From Adlercreutzia wanghongyangiae (lineage in GTDB: Bacteria > Actinomycetota > Coriobacteriia > Coriobacteriales > Eggerthellaceae): a stretch of DNA of 64,000 nucleotides. The stretch spans positions 124,001 to 188,000 of the forward strand of contig NZ_JAYMFF010000011.1 in assembly GCF_035989245.1 (NCBI RefSeq), in the 5' to 3' direction. Numbering within the stretch: position 1 is the stretch's first letter; each line of letters opens with the position of its first letter. A program made the position numbers and the translations under genes. Under the pieces are notes generated by a model. It did not search any database, was not told the DNA's origin, and worked only from the letters and a program-made list of their open reading frames with translations. Positions 1 to 8,782 of this stretch are shown piece by piece.

Positions 1-1
1 C

Positions 2-2539
2 GGTTCGCTCGGGTGGCTGCTCCCCTGGGCGGAAACCGGCGAGGGCGATGTGCTCACCCCCGATGCGGCCCTTGAGGTGTTTCTGGAATGGGTGGAATCC
101 CGCGGCATGGAGCTGTGGCCCCACCAGGAGGACGCGCTCATGGACCTGGCTGTGGGCGACTCGGTCATCTTGGGCACGCCGACCGGCTCGGGCAAGTCCA
201 TGGTGGCGCTGGGACTGTGCTTCATGGCCGTGGCCACGGGACGCACGGCCTACTACACCGCGCCCATCAAGGCGCTCGTGTCCGAGAAGTTCTTCGACAT
301 GGTAGACGTGCTCGGCCGAGAGAACGTGGGCATGATCACCGGCGACAGCACCATCAACACCGAGGCGCCGGTCATCTGCTGCACGGCGGAGATTCTCGCG
401 AACCAGGCGCTGCGCGAGGGGCCGGCGTCGAAGGTGGGCTGCGTGGTGATGGACGAGTTCCACTTCTACGCCGATCCCGACCGCGGCTGGGCCTGGCAGG
501 TGCCGCTGCTCACGCTGCCGAACGCGCAGTTTTTGCTGATGAGCGCCACCCTGGGCGACGTGAGCGACATCGCCGCCGCCCTGGAGGAGCGCACCGGACG
601 TGCCGTGGACCGCATCGTGAACGCCCCGCGCCCCGTGCCGCTTTCCTACGACTACACCTTCGAGACCCTGGAGGCCACGGTAGAGCTGGGCCTGCGGGCC
701 GGCGAGGCGCCGATGTACATCGTGCACTTCTCCCAGGACGAGGCGCTGAAGAACGCCCGCGCGCTCGCCAGCTACGGCGTGGCTGACAAAGAACAGCGCG
801 AGGCCGTGAAGCAGGCCATGAAGGGCACGAAGTTCACCACGCCCTTCGGCAAGATCCTCCAGCGGCTTCTGGCCTCGGGCGTGGGCGTGCACCACGCGGG
901 CATGCTGCCGCGCTACCGCCTGCTCGTGGAGCGCCTGGCCCAGCAAGGGCTGCTTCCCGTCATCTGCGGCACCGACACGCTCGGCGTGGGCATCAACGTG
1001 CCCATCCACACCGTGGTGCTCACCCAGCTCACGAAGTTCGACGGCACCAAGATGCGCCGTCTGCGCTCCCGCGAGTTCCATCAGATCGTGGGCCGGGCCG
1101 GACGCGCCGGCTTCGATACCGAGGGCATGGTGGTGGCGCTCGCCCCCGAGCACGAGATCGAGAACCACAAGGCCTTGGCTAAGGCCGGCGACGACCCAAA
1201 GAAGCAGCGCCGCGTGAAGAAGAAGCAACCGCCCGAGGGCTTCGTCAGTTGGAACAAGCAGACCTTCGAACACCTCATTGAGAAGCCGCCCGAGAAGCTC
1301 ACGCCCCGCATGCGCATCACCCACTCCATGGTGCTGTCGGTGGTGAGCCGCGGGGGCGACGCCTGGGCCAACGTGCATCAGCTCATCGCCGACTCGGCCC
1401 AGAGCCCCGAGGAGAAGATCAAGCTGAACGCGCGAGCCGACGAGATCTTCCACACGCTTTTGGAGGCCGGCGTGGTGGTGCACGGGGAAAACGAGGCGGG
1501 CGAGCCGAGCTACGAACTTACGGTGGAGCTGCCCGAGGATTTCGCCCTGGACCAGCCGCTCTCGCCGTTTTTGCTGGCGGCACTGGATTTGCTGGACCCA
1601 GAGAGCGACACCTACGCGCTGGACGTCATCTCGCTCGTAGAGGCCACCTTGGAGAATCCGGCCAAGGTGCTGCGCGCCCAGGAGCGCAAAGCACGCGATG
1701 CCGCCATGGCCGCCATGAAGGCCGACGGCGTGGAATACGAGGAGCGCATCGAGCGTTTGGCCGAGATCACCTACCCGAAGCCTTTGGAAGAGCTGCTCGC
1801 CCACGCCTTCGAGCTGTACTGCCAGGGCGTGCCGTGGGCGCGCGACTACGAGCTTCTGCCCAAGAGCGTGCTGCGCGACATGGTGGAGACGGCGAGCGAC
1901 TTCAAGACCTACATCGGCCGCTACGGCATCGCGAAGTCGGAGGGCACGCTCTTGCGCTACCTGTCCGACGCCTTCCGCGTGCTCGTGCGCACCCTGCCGC
2001 CCGACACCCTGGACGACCGGCTGCGCGACATCATCGCCTGGCTCGGCTTCATGGTGCGCACCACCGACTCCTCGCTGGTGGACGCATGGGAGAGCGCCGG
2101 AGAGCTGCCCGAGGCCGGCGCGCCCCCGCAGGCACCCGACGCCGTGGTGGCCGACCGCCACGGTATGGAGGTCATGGTGCGCAATGCGCTGTTCGCCCGC
2201 GTGCGCCTGGCCGCGCTCGACCGCACCCGCGAGCTGGGCAACCTGGACGAGAACTGGGGGCACGGCGAGCGCGCGTGGAACGCGGCGTTGGACGACTACT
2301 TCGCCGAGCACAACGAGATCCGCATCGACGGCGACGCGCGGTCCGCCGCCTACCTGGTCATTGACGAGAGCCCCGAGCAGGAGGAGCACCTCTGGCACGT
2401 GCGCCAGATCTTCCTGGACGAGGACGACGCCGGCGACTTCCGCATCGAGGCCGATGTGGATTTGGATGCCACCCAGGAAGAGGGCGAGGTCATCTTCAAG
2501 AACTACCGCGTCGGATTCGTGGAGGACTTGACCGCATAG
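2..2539 (+). CDS. DExH-box superfamily II helicase with DUF3516-type C-terminus (5' partial)
   Basis: The frame is open to the left edge, so the true start lies outside the window; the GTG at 50 is only the first start-like codon seen. Counting from that GTG, the Walker A motif GTPTGSGKS is at residues 42-50, the motif II box reads DEFH (135-138), SAT is at 165-167, and motif VI QIVGRAGRAG starts near 345. These are the motifs of a Ski2/Mtr4-like SF2 ATPase. The long C-terminal half, without other known motifs, fits the DUF3516 extension of actinobacterial helicases. The probable role is ATP-driven RNA or DNA unwinding in the cytoplasm; the substrate is unknown. DEFH in place of DEAH/DEVH is noted as seen. 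Nothing downstream is obviously co-transcribed, because the next gene has its own promoter and riboswitch. Confidence 0.88.
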   Translation, partial: GSLGWLLPWAETGEGDVLTPDAALEVFLEWVESRGMELWPHQEDALMDLAVGDSVILGTPTGSGKSMVALGLCFMAVATGRTAYYTAPIKALVSEKFFDMVDVLGRENVGMITGDSTINTEAPVICCTAEILANQALREGPASKVGCVVMDEFHFYADPDRGWAWQVPLLTLPNAQFLLMSATLGDVSDIAAALEERTGRAVDRIVNAPRPVPLSYDYTFETLEATVELGLRAGEAPMYIVHFSQDEALKNARALASYGVADKEQREAVKQAMKGTKFTTPFGKILQRLLASGVGVHHAGMLPRYRLLVERLAQQGLLPVICGTDTLGVGINVPIHTVVLTQLTKFDGTKMRRLRSREFHQIVGRAGRAGFDTEGMVVALAPEHEIENHKALAKAGDDPKKQRRVKKKQPPEGFVSWNKQTFEHLIEKPPEKLTPRMRITHSMVLSVVSRGGDAWANVHQLIADSAQSPEEKIKLNARADEIFHTLLEAGVVVHGENEAGEPSYELTVELPEDFALDQPLSPFLLAALDLLDPESDTYALDVISLVEATLENPAKVLRAQERKARDAAMAAMKADGVEYEERIERLAEITYPKPLEELLAHAFELYCQGVPWARDYELLPKSVLRDMVETASDFKTYIGRYGIAKSEGTLLRYLSDAFRVLVRTLPPDTLDDRLRDIIAWLGFMVRTTDSSLVDAWESAGELPEAGAPPQAPDAVVADRHGMEVMVRNALFARVRLAALDRTRELGNLDENWGHGERAWNAALDDYFAEHNEIRIDGDARSAAYLVIDESPEQEEHLWHVRQIFLDEDDAGDFRIEADVDLDATQEEGEVIFKNYRVGFVEDLTA

Positions 2540-2691
2540 CGCCCGCGAAAACAGCGGCGGCCGCGCCCTAGCGGCGCCACGCCACCCCCCTCGTCGAATG
2601 CTTCTGCAACGCGAAAGGCCCCCGCCGAAGCGGAGCCGACCTCGCCCTCCGGCGGGACGGAAAAACCAGCCTCGGTACGCGAGGAGGTTCG

Positions 2692-2819
2692 TTTTTGCAC
2701 GAGATCGCGATTTATAAGCGTCTGCTCGCCAGAAAACCTACTCAAATGAACGTTTTTCGATAAAACGAGAGACACGCACTCCTCGTTTGACGCTGATAAA
2801 TCGCGATCTTATGCAAAAA
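2692..2819. repeat. Inverted-repeat element A (128 bp)
   Basis: The arms 2692-2722 and 2789-2819 are inverted copies matching at 28 of 31 positions, with a less GC-rich centre of about 65 bp. The outer 35 bases of the left end match, at 31 of 35 positions, the inverted right end of the element at 45571-45737. There is no coding frame inside. It could be a MITE-like non-autonomous element or a large RNA hairpin. Confidence 0.75.
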
Positions 2820-2937
2820 CCGGCACCTTCGAAGACCGAGGGCAACAGGGGAAGCTCGCGTCTATACTCCCGTTGCGGTGCTAGCCGCCTTTCGCGGGCG
2901 CTACGAGCACGACATGCAACGTTGACCAAAAAAGTTG

Positions 2938-2966
2938 TTGATTGACACAGCGCCAGAGCGTATAGT
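2938..2966 (+). promoter_or_regulatory. Probable sigma-70-type promoter of the symporter transcript
   Basis: A TTGATT -35 box (2938-2943) and a TATAGT -10 box (2961-2966) are separated by 17 bp. This would start transcription near 2973, about 90 bases before the glycine aptamer. An overlapping TTGACA at 2942 is a better -35 match but would leave only 13 bp to the -10 box. Confidence 0.5.
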
Positions 2967-3061
2967 GGCCGAGTCAACATTTCTGTGATGTCTTCGGGAT
3001 GCCCGAGCGACCGCAAGCCGAGAGGTACAGCGCGAGCGCGAGTGGCAAACCGGAGGCGGAG

Positions 3062-3170
3062 AAAACTCTGGAGAACTCTTAAGTGAGTGCCGAAGGTGCA
3101 AGGCCCCGCGCAAGCGGATAGCTTCGCGAAGCGGAGCGGGCCGAATCTCTCAGGCAAACGGACAGAGCGG
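3062..3170 (+). promoter_or_regulatory. Glycine riboswitch (single aptamer)
   Basis: The sequence has the conserved glycine-aptamer core: a 5' CTCTGGAGA segment (3066-3074), GCCGAAGGTGCAAGG (3088-3102), and the 3' block AATCTCTCAGGCAAACGGACAGAG (3144-3167). The 5' CTCT and 3' AGAG close the P1 stem. It sits 68 bases before an alanine/glycine:cation symporter, a common target of glycine riboswitches. No convincing second aptamer is visible on either side. Whether glycine turns expression on or off cannot be told from the sequence. Confidence 0.9.
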
Positions 3171-3237
3171 CGAGGCGGCTTCAACGGCTGTCACCCATGG
3201 GTTCCCCAGAGCTTTCTCACGAGAAGAAGGGAACGCC

Positions 3238-4713
3238 GTGGAAGAGGCATTGCTTGGTATCGTTACCACTATCAACAACTATCTATCAAACTACGTGCTG
3301 ATCATCCTGCTGCTGGGCATGGGTATCTGGTTCACCGTGCGCACGAAGGCCATCCAGTTCCGCTGCTTCGGTGAGGGCTGGCGCCGCGTGTTCGGCGACT
3401 TCAGCCTGCGCGGCGGCAACCAGGGCGGCGGCATGACGTCGTTCCAGGCGCTGTCCACCGCCATCGCGGCCCAGGTGGGCACGGGCAACATCGTGGGCGC
3501 GTGCGGCGCCATCATCATCGGCGGCCCGGGCGCCATCTTCTGGATGTGGATCATCGCGCTTTTGGGCATGGCCACCAACTACGCCGAGGCTGTCATGGCG
3601 CAGAAAACCCGCGTCGTCGACGAGGACGGCACCGTGCACGGCGGCCCGGTGTACTACATCACCACAGCGTTCACGGGCAAGGGCGGCAAGTTCCTCGCCG
3701 GCTTCTTCGCCGTGGCCATTATCTTGGCGCTCGGCTTCATGGGCTGCATGGTGCAGAGCAACTCCATCGCCGAGACCATGAACACCGCCTTCGGCATTCC
3801 CACCTGGGTTATCGGCCTGGCCGTGGTCATCCTGGCCGGCATCGTGTTCATCGGCGGCGTGTCCCGTTTGGCCGCCGTTACCGAGAAGATCGTGCCCGTC
3901 ATGGCCATCTTGTACGTGCTCGGCTCGCTTATCGTGCTCATCATGAACGCGGCGAACATCCCGGCCACCTTCGCGCTCATCTTCGAGTGCGCCTTCAACC
4001 CGGCCGCTACCGTGGGCGGCGCCACCTTCGGCATCATCGCCGCTATCAGCCAGGGCGCCAAGCGCGGCCTGTTCTCCAACGAGGCCGGCATGGGCTCCAC
4101 CCCGCACGCCCATGCGCTCGCCGAGGTGAAGAACCCCCACGAGCAGGGCGTGGTAGCCATGATCGGCGTGTTCGTGGACACCATCGTGGTGGTCACCATG
4201 ACCGCGCTCGTGGTGCTGTCGGTGCTGTACGTGGGCGATGGCATGCTGGCCACCGGTGACTACGCCGCGCTGACCGCCGAGACCATCACCAAGACCAACA
4301 TCGCCCAGCTGGCCTTCGGGCAGTTCTTCGGCGCGAACGTGGGCGCCTGGTTCGTGGCCATCTGCCTGCTGTTCTTCGCCTTCTCCACCATTCTGTCGTG
4401 GAACCTGTTCGCGAAGCTGAACGTGGAGTGGCTCTTCGGCAAAAAGGCCGTACTGCCCTTCACCATCATCGCGCTGGCGTTTATCTTCCTGGGCTCGCTG
4501 CTCTCCAACGACCTGGTGTGGGAGCTGGCCGACATGTTCAACCAGCTGATGGTCATCCCCAACGCCATCGCGCTGTTCGCGCTGTCGGGCACCGTGCTTA
4601 CCATCGCCAACGCCAAGCACGACAAGCGTGCGTTAGACGTGGCCGAGGAGAAGCTCGCCGACAAGGAGCGCGCCGCCATGAACGCCATGGTGGAGAAAGA
4701 CGAACGCAAGTAG
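3238..4713 (+). CDS. Alanine/glycine:cation symporter (AGCS family)
   Basis: This 491-residue, strongly hydrophobic protein has the many membrane segments typical of sodium-coupled AlsT/DagA-type carriers. Family-like stretches include the Gly/Gln-rich GGNQGGGMTSFQALSTAIAAQVGTGN region (about residues 58-84) and QGAKRGLFSNEAGMGS near the middle. It imports alanine or glycine with Na+ or H+ across the cytoplasmic membrane. The GTG start is preceded by AAGGG at a suitable distance. The upstream glycine riboswitch independently supports glycine as ligand or substrate. A strong terminator follows directly, so it is monocistronic. Confidence 0.93.
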   Translation: MEEALLGIVTTINNYLSNYVLIILLLGMGIWFTVRTKAIQFRCFGEGWRRVFGDFSLRGGNQGGGMTSFQALSTAIAAQVGTGNIVGACGAIIIGGPGAIFWMWIIALLGMATNYAEAVMAQKTRVVDEDGTVHGGPVYYITTAFTGKGGKFLAGFFAVAIILALGFMGCMVQSNSIAETMNTAFGIPTWVIGLAVVILAGIVFIGGVSRLAAVTEKIVPVMAILYVLGSLIVLIMNAANIPATFALIFECAFNPAATVGGATFGIIAAISQGAKRGLFSNEAGMGSTPHAHALAEVKNPHEQGVVAMIGVFVDTIVVVTMTALVVLSVLYVGDGMLATGDYAALTAETITKTNIAQLAFGQFFGANVGAWFVAICLLFFAFSTILSWNLFAKLNVEWLFGKKAVLPFTIIALAFIFLGSLLSNDLVWELADMFNQLMVIPNAIALFALSGTVLTIANAKHDKRALDVAEEKLADKERAAMNAMVEKDERK

Positions 4714-4744
4714 GTGCCCATTCGGCAGCGTGCGGTACCCGAGG

Positions 4745-4770
4745 GGGAGGGCAGGACGCCCTCCCTTTTT
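4745..4770 (+). terminator. Rho-independent terminator after the symporter
   Basis: An 8-bp perfect stem (GGGAGGGC, 4745-4752, with GCCCTCCC, 4758-4765) has a 5-base loop and is followed by five T residues. It lies 32 bases after the stop codon. Confidence 0.9.
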
Positions 4771-4905
4771 CGTGGGCAGAAAGAGGCAACGCGGCGGCCA
4801 GACGCCAACCCGCGAACCGAACGCCGACCTCGCGGACCACACGACGCGGCAGAGGGGCCGCCAAGCCGCAAGCTGCAAGCCGCACGGCGCGACGACCCGA
4901 GGCCG

Positions 4906-7900
4906 CTACTCGTCGCAACCCAGAAGCTCGGCCAAGCGGTCGCGAGTGAGACCCGCCAAAGCCTCGCCGCCGCTGGCCGCCACCACGGAATCGGCCAGGT
5001 CGCGTTTGGCCTGCTGCAGCGCCACGATGCGCTCCTCGATGGTGCCCTTCGCCACCACCTTGTACACGTCAACCTCGCGGCGCTGGCCGATGCGGTGGGC
5101 GCGGTCGGTGGCCTGGTCGGTGGCCGCGGCGTTCCACCACGGGTCGGCGTGGATGACCACCGAGGCGCCGGTGAGGTTGAGGCCCGTACCGCCGGCCTTC
5201 AGCGACACGAGGAACACCGGCGTCTCATCGGCGTTGAACTCGTTCACGAGGCGCACCCGCTGCTGCTTGGGAGTGGCCCCCGTAATGGAGAAGTACGCAA
5301 GCCCCCGCCGGTCCAGCTCGGCGGCCAGCACGTCCAGATAGCTTGTGAACTGCGAGAACACGAGCACCTTGCGACCGACATCCACCGCTTCCTCCACCAA
5401 CTCCATGATGGCGCCCAGCTTCTCGGCGCCGCCCTTGTAGTTCTCGAACACGAGCGCCGGGTCCAGCGCGATCTGGCGCAGGCGCGTGAGCTCCGCGAGC
5501 ACTTCCACCGAGCTCTTCTCGGCCTCGGCGAGGTGCCCGCGGCGGTTCGCCCGCGAGGAATTCTGGCGCTTCTGGGCGTTCAGATCCTCGCGCAGCCGCT
5601 GCTCGGCCCCATCGTAGAGGCGCCGCTGCTCGGGACCCAAGGGCACATAGCGCACGTTCTCGCACTTGGCGGGCAGGTCGGTGAGCACGTCGGCCTTCCG
5701 CCGGCGCAGGAGGAACGGCTCCACCAGCGCCCGCAGACGGGACGCGGCCTCCTCGTCCTCGCCCAGGATGCCCAGCTCGTAGCGCTCGCGGAAGCGCTCG
5801 TAGCTGCCGAGCAGCCCCGGCATGAGGAAGTCGAAGATGCTCCACAGCTCCGAGAGGCGGTTCTCGACGGGCGTGCCCGTGAGCGCGAAGCGCAACGGCG
5901 CGCGCAGCCGCTTCACGGCGCGGGTCGTCTTAGTGGCGTGGTTCTTGATGCGCTGGGCCTCGTCGAGCACCACCATGCCCCAGGCCACCGGGCGCAGGAA
6001 GGGAGCGTCGATGCGCACGCGGTCGTAGGAGGCCACGATCACCTCGGGCACGGGCGCATCCAGATCGGCCTCCTCGTCCAACCCGGCCAGCGCGGCGACG
6101 CCGAAGACGCGCCCTTCCCCGTGCGCCCCGACACCGGCGCGGGCCGCCAGCAGCTCGCGCTGGTTCCGGGCGCCCTCCAGCGGGGCCACCGCCACATCGG
6201 GCGCGAAGCGGGCGAACTCGTCGGTCCAGTTGAACACGAGCGAGGCGGGGCAGGCAATAAGCGCGGGACCGGCCAGCTTCCCCGCATCGCGCAGGCTCTT
6301 CACCAGGGCGATGGTCTGGAGCGTCTTGCCGAGACCCATCTCGTCGGCCAGGATACCCCCGAAGCCCAGATCGGCCAGCCGCGAGAGCCAGCGGAAGCCC
6401 TCCACTTGGTAGGGGCGCAGCACCGCGCCGAGCCCCGCAGGCACCGGAGACGCCGCCGGCGGCTCGTCCAAGCGGCGCAGGTAGTCGGAAAGAGCCGTGT
6501 CGCGCACGGCGTCGGCATATTCTCGATCCAGATAGAACGCCTGGTAGGTGGGCACCTCCGCCCCTCCGTCGAGCAAATCGTCCACCGACACGCCCAAATC
6601 GCGCGTCATCTCGGCGAGCTTCGCCACATCGCCCGCCTCAAGGGCCGCGATGCGCCCGTCGCTCATGCGGTGGAAGCGCTTGCGGCGGCGGTAGGCGCCG
6701 AGCATCGCCGCCAGCTCGTCGCGGGAAAGATCGCTCTCGCGCACGTCCATCTGGATGAGGTTCGCGGCCAGCGAGAGCCCCAGCTGCACCCGCGGGGGAG
6801 TATCCACGATGAGGCGGTCGAAGGCCGGAGTGGTGAACACGTCGCCGGCAGCGCGGAACTGCGCAAGGCCGCCGTAGAGCAGTTCGCCCGCCAGTTCCGC
6901 CTGGCGCAGGGGCAGGGTCATGGAGCCGTCGAAGAACTGCGCTGCCAGCGTGATGCCGGCATCTTCCAGCGCCTGATCGCGGAAGGGCTGCTGCGAGGCG
7001 GGGCGCAGCTCGGGCTCCTCGGGCGAGTCGGCCGGGCTCGCGAGCACCACCTCGCGCTCGCCGTAGAACACCTTCACCGTGAGACGGATGAGCGCGGCTT
7101 CCTTCTTCCCCGTCTTGTCGAAGTAGAAGGCGAGCGTGCCGGCTACCGGGCGCAGGGCCTCCCATTCCGCGGGCAGCCGCACATCCACGGCCTCCTCCAG
7201 CACGGGAAGGATGCGCCGGCAGAAGGCGGCCGCGTCGCCCTCGGCAACGAAGGCCCCGCCGCCGTCGAGCGCCGCCTCATGCAGCAGCGCGAAGGCCCGT
7301 GCCTCGGCACCCGCCACCCGGGCGGCCGCGCCGTCGGCCAGCACGAAGGTGCGCTCCAGCCCGCGCACCACCAGCACATCTTGGGAAAGCCGCACGTCGT
7401 AGCCGCCATCAGCCGGCTGAAAGTCAAGGGAGAGCGCCGGAACGTCGTCGTCGATGCGCCAGAGGGACGGCGCCGCAGTCGCGACGTCCCCCTTGGACGC
7501 GGCATCGGCCCGCCCGGCAGACACCTCCCCCGCCAGCTCGCCCGCGCCCCCGCGCCCGGCCACGGCACTAATCCCGCCGGCGCGGCGCTCCAGCGTGAAG
7601 GAGCCCGCGCCCATGGCATCCAGCAGCGAAGCCACCTCCGCCTCACGCAGCCGCACCTCGCGCTTCCCAGCGCTCGTGAAGCGGAAGGTGGAGCCGCCGA
7701 ATAGACGCTCGTCGGGAAAGAACTCAGCCATCTTCCGCGCCACGGCGCGCGACGGCTCATCGAAGGCCGTCAGGTCGTGCGCGAAGGCGAGCTTCTTGCC
7801 GTAGGCGTAATGCTCTCCGCGCTGCACGCGGTGGGCGAAAGCCTCCACATCGCGCACCACGTAGGTGCCGCGCGGGCCCTCCGCGTCCAATCGCAACGCC

Positions 7901-8421
7901 CAGACGTGCCCGTCGTAGGCGAGATGCACCGCCAGGCGAACCGAGCCCGGCGCCACCCCCAGGCCGAGCGGCACCCCCGCACCGGCCGTCGCAACGGCGC
8001 CCGCTCCTCCAGCGAGAGCCCCCTTCCCCTCCGCCAGGCAGCGGGCCAAAGCCTCGCTCGTCCGGCGGGCTGCGGGAGCGGCGGGCCGGGCGGCGCTCAC
8101 GTCTTGGAAGCTGCGCGGCTGGGCGAAGTAGGCCGTCACCAGGGCGACGCAGTGCTTGCAGAGGCCATCGAACCGAGCGATGGCCGGACACGTGCACTCG
8201 TAGTCCACGATACGCGACTCGTAATCGCCGAACATCACCGAGGTATCGAAGTAGTCGGCAATGCCCGAAGCCGAGGCGACCCGCGCCGCGATAACCGTGA
8301 CGTCGTCGGTGCGGCGCACGGTGCGCGCGGTGATGGACTTCGCGCTGGCCGCGATGCCCACCCCGCGCGACACTGCCCGCGGATCGGCGTAATCGGCCAG
8401 CTTGATTCCGCCCAAGCCCAT
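4906..8421 (-). CDS. SNF2-family helicase with N-terminal SWIM zinc finger
   Basis: The protein is 1171 residues from the ATG at 8421, chosen because AGGAGG stands six bases upstream; the open frame extends further but without support. A SWIM finger (Cys76-X-Cys78, Cys88-X-His90) is followed by a long middle region, then the SNF2 ATPase core with DEMGLGKT (Lys699), a DEAQ box (Asp820), LTGTPVENRLSELWSIFDF, and a C-terminal helicase domain containing ATDQATDRAHRIGQ. This is the architecture of bacterial RapA/HepA-like SWI2/SNF2 ATPases, which remodel protein-DNA or RNA polymerase complexes. Its partner here is unknown. It is convergent with the symporter. Confidence 0.93.
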   Translation of the reverse strand: MGLGGIKLADYADPRAVSRGVGIAASAKSITARTVRRTDDVTVIAARVASASGIADYFDTSVMFGDYESRIVDYECTCPAIARFDGLCKHCVALVTAYFAQPRSFQDVSAARPAAPAARRTSEALARCLAEGKGALAGGAGAVATAGAGVPLGLGVAPGSVRLAVHLAYDGHVWALRLDAEGPRGTYVVRDVEAFAHRVQRGEHYAYGKKLAFAHDLTAFDEPSRAVARKMAEFFPDERLFGGSTFRFTSAGKREVRLREAEVASLLDAMGAGSFTLERRAGGISAVAGRGGAGELAGEVSAGRADAASKGDVATAAPSLWRIDDDVPALSLDFQPADGGYDVRLSQDVLVVRGLERTFVLADGAAARVAGAEARAFALLHEAALDGGGAFVAEGDAAAFCRRILPVLEEAVDVRLPAEWEALRPVAGTLAFYFDKTGKKEAALIRLTVKVFYGEREVVLASPADSPEEPELRPASQQPFRDQALEDAGITLAAQFFDGSMTLPLRQAELAGELLYGGLAQFRAAGDVFTTPAFDRLIVDTPPRVQLGLSLAANLIQMDVRESDLSRDELAAMLGAYRRRKRFHRMSDGRIAALEAGDVAKLAEMTRDLGVSVDDLLDGGAEVPTYQAFYLDREYADAVRDTALSDYLRRLDEPPAASPVPAGLGAVLRPYQVEGFRWLSRLADLGFGGILADEMGLGKTLQTIALVKSLRDAGKLAGPALIACPASLVFNWTDEFARFAPDVAVAPLEGARNQRELLAARAGVGAHGEGRVFGVAALAGLDEEADLDAPVPEVIVASYDRVRIDAPFLRPVAWGMVVLDEAQRIKNHATKTTRAVKRLRAPLRFALTGTPVENRLSELWSIFDFLMPGLLGSYERFRERYELGILGEDEEAASRLRALVEPFLLRRRKADVLTDLPAKCENVRYVPLGPEQRRLYDGAEQRLREDLNAQKRQNSSRANRRGHLAEAEKSSVEVLAELTRLRQIALDPALVFENYKGGAEKLGAIMELVEEAVDVGRKVLVFSQFTSYLDVLAAELDRRGLAYFSITGATPKQQRVRLVNEFNADETPVFLVSLKAGGTGLNLTGASVVIHADPWWNAAATDQATDRAHRIGQRREVDVYKVVAKGTIEERIVALQQAKRDLADSVVAASGGEALAGLTRDRLAELLGCDE

Positions 8422-8782
8422 GGCGCCTCCTGTCTTCTCGTGCAAATTGCGAACACTTGAGGTTACCACAACCCGCCTTTTCGCAGGGCGCACACGAGCC
8501 CTTCGCATCGGCTTGTCACGAAAACACGATGGCCGGGCATGAGAAAATACCGCGCTCCGCCTGACGGTCGGCACGGCGCATCATGCCAGGCCGCACCCAC
8601 TGATACCGCGGCCGAGAACGGGCCGCCGACGCAATGGTGAAGCTGTAGGCCCCGCACTTCAGCGGTCCCGCCATCCCCCCATTCCTTATTCACCGCAAAA
8701 TATGCGGCGGATAGATTGCCAATCGCCGCACGAGACGGTATGCGCGGCGCCAAGCTTCACCCCATCGCGGCATGCGAGGTCG
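8422..8782. other. 361-bp spacer without a recognised gene
   Basis: This lies between the SNF2 gene start and the LuxR gene stop, both read on the minus strand. It must hold the SNF2 promoter. A 96-codon minus-strand frame spans most of it but shows no recognisable domain or clear ribosome site. No repeat or RNA motif was recognised. Confidence 0.5.

Noticed and set aside
2942..2966. TTGACA/TATAGT promoter
   Set aside because: Spacer of only 13 bp; the overlapping TTGATT box with 17 bp is preferred.
4714..7704. 996-codon plus-strand open frame
   Set aside because: It lies opposite the SNF2 helicase gene; long antisense frames are expected in GC-rich coding DNA, and the minus-strand product has clear motifs.
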